Below, in pieces: positions 56,601 through 64,000 of a DNA stretch of 64,000 nucleotides (positions within the stretch are counted from its first letter, which is position 1; every line of letters begins with the position of its first letter). Below the pieces are notes generated by a model that saw only the letters and a list, made by a program, of their open reading frames with translations, had not been told where the DNA came from and made no database searches. Made by a program: the position numbers and the translations under genes. Source of the DNA: Mytilus californianus (lineage: Eukaryota; Mollusca; Bivalvia; Mytilida; Mytilidae). The DNA is taken from positions 84,322,324 through 84,386,323 of the forward strand of contig NW_026262723.1 in the NCBI RefSeq assembly GCF_021869535.1. Reading direction: 5' to 3'.

Positions 56601-57030
56601 CAAATTCATGTATTTAATTTTGATGTTATATTTGTTATTCTCGTCGGATTTTGTCAAATGTCTTAACGTCTTTTCGGTTATATTCGTGTGTTATGGTAAA
56701 GATAATTAATCACCCCCTTCATTTATTAGATTTTAGTTTGGTTCAACGAAATTTATACGATTTATTTGGTTTACAGTTTGATTCAGAAGAAACACCGACA
56801 TAGCTAGATAATACAATTAATTATCTAATTACTACCACAATTTGATATTAATAAGTATTGTAATTTTCATTGTTATTAATAAATGTAATGTCAGTATTAC
56901 AAATCTAATCTTGAATCAATCCTAATCCTATCTTATTTTTGGGAAATATTTTTACAAATTCAAATGTGACGTCACTTTGTGTGTTTTTTCAGAATTTCAA
57001 ATGCGACGTCACTTTGTGCGTTGAGGATTT

Positions 57031-57760
57031 GGCTAACTCGGCTGTGTATTTTTATGTGTTGGATTAAGTTGTTTTATGTAATGTATCCGTTTTTATTCTG
57101 AAGTTAGTCCCCACATCGGTTTTATCATGTATATCTATTATATAGTCATTTTATAAAATTTACTGTTTGCAAAATTATAAATTATTCTAAATAATAACGA
57201 TGTTCTTGTCCCAGGCAGAAAACCCTGGCCGTGTTATGCGCAACTTTTTGGAAGTTTTGGTCCTCGGTGCTCTTCAGCTTTGTACTTGTTTTGGCTTTCA
57301 AACTTTTTTCATCTGAGCGTCACTGGTTGGTCTTGTGTGGACGAGACGCGCGTCTGGCGTATTGAATTTTAAGCCTAGTACCTTTTGTTAGCTATTATTC
57401 GTGTGTTTCTTTGTCCTATATGTTCTCCCATTTATTTGTATTGTGGTCCTGTCATGTGATGTTGTCGTTTTGGTGTTGTGTTTGACGTTGCCATGAAAGC
57501 GGGAGGTTTGGCATGCCACAAAACCAGGTTCAACCCACCATTTTTTTCTTAAAATGTCCTGTACCAAGTCAGGAAAATGGCCATTGTTATATTATAGTTC
57601 GTTTCTGTGTGTGTTACATTTTAATGTTGTGTTTTTGTTGTGTCGTTGTTCTCCTCTTATATTTGATGCGTTTCCCTCAGTTTTAGTTTGTAACCCGGAT
57701 TTGTTTTTGTCTCTATCGATTTATGAGTTTCGAACAGCGGTATACTACTGTTGCCTTTAT
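57031..57760 (+). mobile_element. ~730-bp repeat element, forward copy of an inverted pair
   Basis: Forward copy of the unit at 49849-50575, better preserved. It runs aactcggctgtgtatttttat, gtcccaggcagaaaaccctg, ctcttcagctttgtacttgt, cgagacgcgcgtctggcgta, tcctgtcatgtgatgttgtc, gcgggaggtttggcatgcca, ccaagtcaggaaaatggcca and tacactactgttgccttt-like end. The open frame at 57554-57841 is the T-rich tail of this element, not a gene. Confidence 0.85.
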
Positions 57761-58329
57761 TTAACAATATTGAACACAAAAACAGGACATTCGTTAACCC
57801 ATACAAATGCATTGCAAACGCAGAATTTTAGATATATCTAAACCCACAATTTAACTGCAATTTCACCATTTTGCTAGAATGAGGTGTCTATATGCTGATT
57901 GGTAGTCAGTTATTTCTTCATTTAGGTTTAATTAAAAAACATTGCTTCAATTTCAGGGGGATGAATTTTAATTATTAGAATATTCCATTGCTGGATTGAA
58001 ATTCATACGTACTTGTTGGGTCTGGTTCTAAAACACAGGCATCCGATTAACTCAAATAAGAATTATCCCTGAATCACTTCGACTGAGATCAAAATATATT
58101 AAAAACATATATTTACAAACATAGACTATTAGAACAATACAAATAAAGATCTGATTAAGTTAAATATAATGTAAGAAATAAAGATAGCATAGACTGTCAT
58201 TTGGAAAAACTAGAAAGAAAAAAGGTTTGTTAAATGAGAAAGTCAATTTATTTAAATAAGTCAGTGAAAAGTAAACGATACTTAACCACTTTCGACAAAA
58301 AGGCTCACAAGAAATTAAATAAATTGTTA

Positions 58330-58885
58330 ATCGATATGCAGCAGCGCCTGCATACAGAGTATATGTCTCCCAGTTGGTAGATACGATATTCCAGGGCTTG
58401 TATTTCCTATAATGATTTCCTGGATAGAGGGTTGCTGCAAGAATTCCAAGTTGTAAAGTTGAAATCATTCCTTTCTAAATTTTACAGACGGCATCTCGAT
58501 TTTGTTGACCGTTATCGAATATCTGTTTCACAGATGACAACGGATATATATGTTCCAATTGTCGTAACTACAATCCCGCCCCTTTTCTCTGAATTGGACC
58601 TACCTAATTGAACTTATCACTGGGTTTGTACTTACATAAGTAACACGAAGGATGCCACATATGGGACAGGATCTGCTTACCCTTCCGGATCACCTGATAT
58701 CACCCCCAGTTTTTTGTAGGGTTCGTGTTGCTCCGTCTTTAATTTTCTATTTTGTGCTGTGTGTAATGTTGTTTGTCTGTTTGGTCTTTTTCTTTTTTTT
58801 TCATTGCGTTATCAGTTTATTTTCGACTTATGAGTTTGAATGTCTCTTTAGTATCTTTCGCCTCTCTTTTAATCGTAGCCATCGT
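58330..58885 (+). mobile_element. reverse transcriptase relic, copy H, with subfamily-A 3' tail
   Basis: Translated pieces show AAAPAYRVYVSQLVR-like, YFLDRGLLQ and KLKSFLSKFYRRHLDFVDRYR-like strings, with several frame changes. The 3' tail follows: cttacccttccggatcacct, gttcgtgttgctccgtcttt, tcattgcgttatcagtttat and gtatctttcgcctctctttt. It is close in layout to copy A. Confidence 0.65.
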
Positions 58886-58927
58886 CTTAATTGTGTAATT
58901 AAACATAGCTATATCATATCGTATTAA

Positions 58928-59874
58928 TCAAATTAATTTCAGAAATACTGACAAATTAAGGGAAATGAATAGTTACACTAATAAATATGTATATGGCTAA
59001 TCAACATTTACATAGTTGACAAATCGCAAAAAGGAAGGTTAATGAGTCTGCTGGCAAATTGAGATTTTTTTAGCAAAACAGCCTGTTTGTATCATTTAAT
59101 TTTTTAACTATAAATCTTCCAAGCATTTCTCGTTAAACCTGTTGTGAAAATCGTCTAGAAAGGATTGTCATTTTTGTCTAAAACCTATTTTTGCGAGCAA
59201 TGAACATATCTCATACAAAAGAAAATCAAATTTCCAATAACCAGTAGTCATTGTATTATTTGAAGTCACAATAATGTACATATTTATTGAAGCTATGAAG
59301 TAATGAACCCAGTCAGCAATGCTTTAAAAAAGCACATTTCCAAATGCTACTGCCACCTAAAGAAAACATATCACGAAAGAACTTGTAAAATAATATAACA
59401 AAGTTATTGAACGTTTATTTAGATTTTTTCAATATATATGGAATTTACAGACTTGATTCATTTTTATATACAAGTGCAACAAACAGCAGCAATCTAAAAT
59501 TACAAATTTCAACAATTTAAACATTACCTTGTCCACAGAGGAAATTTACTAGTTATTTAGCATGCATGGTGAAAAGTCTAAATATAGAGTTCTAAATTAT
59601 ACTGGTTACTCATGCATGTATAACTTTGCAAAACGTTGCTGAACTTGCTATCCTTATCTAAATCATTTCTCGTATATTATCTAAAACGTCTTTATTTGTA
59701 TTGTCAAAATTAATAAAAAATAAAAAAGATAATAACGTTGTAAGCGCTATTTTAAGGCGATTACTGGCAACATTTTGGTGTAAATAGCAACATGAAATAA
59801 AATCTTTCTCCGAAAAAACTTATCTTGTAATCAAAGAATGATTTCAATATAGATAGTCATTCCAACTGTTTTGA
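58928..59874. other. gene-free stretch
   Basis: AT-rich sequence with no supported exon, RNA gene or repeat copy. Confidence 0.4.
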
Positions 59875-59955
59875 TTCGATTTTCACCTTTAAGTCTTGTG
59901 TATACGAAACGCCTGTCTGTCGTACAAACTTATAAGCCTGGGAACACATTGATGA
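59875..59955 (+). repeat. relic of the GACGCGCG repeat core
   Basis: aagtcttgtgtatacgaaac, gcctgtctgtcgtacaaact and tataagcctggg keep the order of the core region with several substitutions. Confidence 0.45.
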
Positions 59956-60879
59956 GTTTTTATAGCAATATCTTAATATTGTAATATTTTGCTCATTGGG
60001 CTTTAATATTCAACGGATCTATAAATCCAATACTGGTATATTTACTTTCATAACTTTTGCAAGAAATTATTATCATTTATTCCTGAGAAGACATTGTGTG
60101 ATGAATTTTGAATCGTAGATTGCCCCATCGGCAAACTAGATAAAACTTCTATCCCTTATTAATGAAAACCATATACGGAAATTCCCATAAAGGAGGAGAT
60201 TATAAAAATTCACTAATCCGTCCTTCTATCCTTAGGTTTTCACATAAAAAGGAAGAAATGAAATTCTGTATACTGTATTTCAAGACTTCACTCTAATCCT
60301 TATAAGGAACGATCTATAACAGGTTCGTCTTAATGTCCTACTAACAACTTTCTCAAATCCTTACTTCTATTCTTTTTTCAGTTAAAGCTGACGTTCAAAA
60401 ATATTGTGACGATGTTTCTAAACAAGGGTCCGTGTAACACTTACAAATTCAAAATTTTAAAAAAATTTCAAATTTTCTTTTTTTTTCTTTCTTCATCAAA
60501 GTTTAAAAATATCAATATTCCAGATTTTTTAAACTTTTTGAGATTTTCACCAAATTATTAAGATTTTAAAATTCTAAAATTCGTTTTAAAGATATATACA
60601 CAATAAACAGTAATTTGTAATTAAACAAAAATATATATAAATAATTGGTTATCAATTAATGTTTATTTAAACTCAAAATTAAACCTTCTTTTTAAATCAT
60701 ACATGTCTAATTTTTTTTTATACATAGAATAATATGTTTTGCTATGTAATATATCTTACTTGACCATACTGTAGCATCGAGTTCGTATAATGTATCATAC
60801 TTGACAATATAAGCCTCTCCTGCAATGTCCCTATCGGGAATAGGACACAATCGGTTAAATTCAGTTCAGATGACAGTAT

Positions 60880-61165
60880 CTAAATATCTAAGACTGCGAA
60901 AACATGTCGCTCGTGAGCTGAGACACAGACAATTTGTATGGTGACCGTAAAACTTATTAAGTGTTGATTTCAGTCGTTCTTCCTCATACCTCTATTGGAG
61001 CATTTTGTGTAACACCCCTGTTAATGAAGTCCTTATAGTGTAAACGAGTGTAACGTATCAACTGAGATATGTAAACTCTATACGATGGAGCAGAGGCTGT
61101 GTTACTGTTGAGAAATGGGAAGTTGACAATTGGAACATTTAAATCATTCGAATTCATTTAGTTAA
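60880..61165 (-). mobile_element. reverse transcriptase relic, copy K
   Basis: On the - strand this reads NVPIVNFPFLNSNTASAPSY, RVYISQLIRYTRLHY, KDFINRGV, then after shifts remnants of the KFYGHH..L block and SQLTSDM. It covers only the C-terminal reverse transcriptase region. Confidence 0.65.
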
Positions 61166-61169
61166 TTAG

Positions 61170-62585
61170 TCCAATATTCAAACGATATGAAATTAGGCAC
61201 ATAAAGGAAACAATTGAATATAATTTGTTGAGTCCCTTTCAGCAAAAGATTTAAGAAGCGTTGATTCTAGAAAAAGAAAATATGGTAAATGAATAAACTC
61301 ACGTATAAAGGACGTATAAATAACGTATGAAATTAATTATAAACTTAACAAACTTAGGAATTTCCTTCAATTCTGTTTCTGGATTAATTGACTTATTGAA
61401 AAAAGGATGCAATGTTTACTGTTGTTGTTCTATCTTTGCATATGGTGTTTTCGGGGATTAACATCAAGTTGGTCATATATAGTTTGAACCAATATTTCAT
61501 TCATATTTATATATGAAATGATCATTTTGTTATATTATTCTAATAAATCAACTATAATTACTCAATTTATACTGTAAATAAGTCAATACATGCAGAATTC
61601 AAACCCTTTCTACACAACACTGATTGTCCTAAATGAAATGAATGAAATGTTTTTACCAATATATGAATGATACGTTCTGTAAAGAGTAGAGTGGTGTATC
61701 CGTATCACTGATCTCTTTAAGGGTACGCTGTCTGATTGAGATGCATAAATACGCAGTAAAATCCGTAATAATTATGGTGTATTGTACCATTACAAATACT
61801 CTTAACAAAAGGGTGAAGATTCGGAGGTATGGAATGCTCAAATATGCAGATACGTCCGTTATAACTATGATGTAGTGTACCAGTACAACTAATTTCAAAG
61901 GAGTTGTTAACTGTGAAAAGGTAAGTAGCTGCGTTTAGAATTGTAAGGGATACTCAATACAATTCTGGATGAGTTTCATGTTTACATACAATAGTATATA
62001 ACGAATGTTGTGTTTTTTTAAGGACTGTTTTATTTATTTTTTTACATTATAACTGCGGCTTTCTCTTTAGTTCTATCAATTAGCAATTATTTGCTCTGTT
62101 TTATTTATGTATAAATTATAAAGTATACACGTGTCATTTTTTGTCTTATGCTAATTGATATACTGTAGCCACTTCCGCGTTCCTTTTCTTTTTACAGTGT
62201 TCTATAATAAAAATATAAATTCTCTTACGTTTTACAGAAAAATCATGTAGCTGATGCACATTAAACATAACAAAAATCAAATGCTATGACAGACTTCTTT
62301 CCAGAACATATACAAGATCTAGGTGAATAAGAATAATAAAGTTTCGGGTTATTATTGCCGTTCATGTAAGCTTTTTTTCCACGTCATCTCTAAATCCTGT
62401 CAATCGTTTATGAGCATGTCCACAATTGTGATACATTTAACATTCACCCTCATGCAAAACTCTGATTTATTTTAGGATTTGGCTATACTTTAGGTCTTCA
62501 ACGTTTTTTTTTTTTTTATAGATTTTTGATTTTCAAATATTTTTGCCTCAAGCGTCAATAGAGAGACATTAATTCACACGTTGAG
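61170..62585. other. gene-free stretch
   Basis: No gene or clear repeat copy. At 61690-61880 the phrase ataattatggtgta-tgtaccattacaa/ataactatgatgtagtgtac-cagtacaa occurs twice, about 110 bp apart, suggesting a small degenerate duplication. Confidence 0.4.
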
Positions 62586-62589
62586 CATG

Positions 62590-62790
62590 ATCAGAATTCC
62601 CTCCTGGAGCACCTGAGATCGCCCCCGGTTTTCGTGTTACACAGCCTTTGGTTTTCTATGTTGTGTTTTGTGTGCTGTTGGGTTTTTTTCTGGTCTTTGT
62701 TCGTGTTTTTGCCGTGGCGTTGTCATTTGTTTTCGACTTGTGAGTTTGAATGTCCCTTTGGTATCTTTCTCCTCTTTCTTATTATCGAAA
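62590..62790 (+). mobile_element. Penelope-like 3' tail fragment (subfamily A)
   Basis: tcctggagcacctgagatcg, cccccggttttcgtgtt, ttttctatgttgtgttttgt, gccgtggcgttgtcatttgt, ttcgacttgtgagtttgaat and gtccctttggtatctttctc, the standard order of the tail. Confidence 0.7.
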
Positions 62791-63099
62791 TGTGCATATG
62801 GTGCAGTAAAACTGGTACCGTTTATGCTGTTATTATAAAAGGTAAAACTGATGCACTGTGTATTGTTTTCTGAGAAACGTAACTTCACTCAGATAAAACG
62901 CCGAGACTGATTTGTATGAGCAAAATAACTAATTCGGAAGGAAAAGTAAAGCACGATATATTTATTTTCAACTATACATTAAACTTTAAAAGAAGTATTA
63001 AAGTTGTTTTTACACGTAACATGCTGCACTGCGCAATAATTTTTTCCTAAAATTTAAGAAAAAATCAATTGCTGAGACTTGTTAAATTTTTTTTTAAAT

Positions 63100-63715
63100 C
63101 AGTCGAATAAAAATTCACCAAAGATACCAGGCTCAGAATTTTGTACCCCAGACGCGCGTTTCATCTACAACAGACTCATTAGTGACGCTCGAATACAAAA
63201 AGTTGGAAGGTCAACTCAAATACGAAGTTGAAGAGCATGAAAATTAAAATTCCAAAAAAGTTTTTCCAAATAAAGCTAAGGCAATCTATATCTGGGGCTG
63301 GAAAAATAAACATTAGTGTTGTTTGCGAATAATTTGACGTTTTATAAAAAGGATATGTACAGAAAATTGAACACATCAATGATATTTCATGTCAACACAA
63401 ATGTGCTGACTACTGGGCTGTGGATACCCTTGGAAACAAAACGTCCACTTGAAACGGCATCGACCCAGTGATTGTAAAACACATCAAAGATATCAGGCTT
63501 ATTATTTTGAACACCAAACGCGCGTTTTGTCTCATTAGTGACGTTAACATAAAAATAGCTGGAAAGCCAAATCAAATAAGAAGTTGAAGAGTATTACAAA
63601 CCGAAAATTCCATAAATGTGTGCTTAACTATATGCTAAGATAATCTTTGTATGGGGGTAGAAAAATCTTTTTATAAACGGTAAATTTACAGAAAATGAAC
63701 ATATCACTGATCACT
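63100..63715 (-). repeat. GACGCGCG-family repeat as a tandem pair, about 367-bp period
   Basis: Two head-to-tail monomers. The landmark agataccaggct...ttttgtaccccagacgcgcg occurs at 63122, and agatatcaggct...ttttgaacaccaaacgcgcg at 63489. Both are followed by gttgaagagca/gttgaagagta and by a body ending gtgctgactactgggctg, gataccctt and gacccagtgattgtaaaa (complete in monomer 1). This shows that the family can exist as tandem arrays with a unit near 367 bp. Confidence 0.8.
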
Positions 63716-64000
63716 AGGACGCAAAACAACAGTTATTCCTTCTACTAAGAGAGCACTACGATTTCATTATACAACTTCCAGGTCATTGTTAGTATTTTGT
63801 TTAAAATAAATACAAAATGTAGCACCAAAGAGTGATCTGGGGAAGTTCGGGAGAGGAGGGAATCATATTCAACATAACTGCAAAAGTGAATAGAAATGGA
63901 CTAAAACAAAGTGTTTGTTGAATCATTATTATTGAAAGATAAGTGTCAGCTTTTGATTATAATACAATGTTATAAATACCCCCAAACATTTCGAATCACT

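Noticed and set aside
57554..57841. 95-residue hydrophobic frame
   Set aside because: It coincides with the T-rich end of the 730-bp repeat element and its counterpart at 49.85 kb is not open.
1..64000. CRISPR arrays, prokaryotic operons or phage modules
   Set aside because: No regularly spaced short repeats, no Shine-Dalgarno-linked gene runs, and spliced genes with long introns indicate a eukaryote.

Overview
The window looks like nuclear DNA of a bivalve mollusc, most likely a mytilid mussel. It is AT-rich, its genes are split by long introns, and it is full of interspersed repeats. Several repeats are of types I associate with mussel genomes: the GACGCGCG-core repeat, the GTGGATAGTTGTCTCATTGG tail, and divergent Penelope-like reverse transcriptase copies. 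A tRNA-headed SINE of bivalve type is also present. The species call rests on recognition, not on a search. There is no sign of bacterial or viral genome organisation, and most short open frames are noise.

Two host loci can be supported. (1) On the + strand at the left, two terminal exons of a short-chain dehydrogenase/reductase lie 3.4 kb apart (7243-7457 and 10819-11030). They share phase and architecture, and each ends in a different peroxisomal targeting tripeptide (SKL and SRL). A short candidate upstream exon with matching splice phase sits at the window edge (1-68). (2) On the - strand, three coding exons (54281-54509, 45603-46144, 42801-43082) join in consistent phase into a complete 350-residue class A (rhodopsin-like) GPCR with seven transmembrane segments. 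Its introns are 8.1 kb and 2.5 kb and are packed with transposon debris.

The rest is mainly mobile-element sequence. At least nine degraded copies of a Penelope-like reverse transcriptase are visible, in at least three 3'-tail subfamilies. The best copy (35162-36590) carries one frameshift and one stop. Detached 3' tails of the same families are scattered throughout. Nested events can be read directly: a SINE inside a reverse transcriptase copy with a 6-bp target duplication; a long-TIR foldback element inside a retroelement tail; a 1.83-kb insertion bounded by two nearly identical 465-bp repeats; a 206-bp palindromic-ended MITE; and two ~730-bp repeat copies in inverted orientation 6.5 kb apart.

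Layout: 1-11.1 kb, reductase locus; 11-25 kb, gene-free with scattered repeats; 26-41 kb, dense retroelement and nested-insertion zone; 41-54.5 kb, GPCR gene with repeat-filled introns; 54.5-64 kb, gene-free with reverse transcriptase fragments and a tandem repeat pair.
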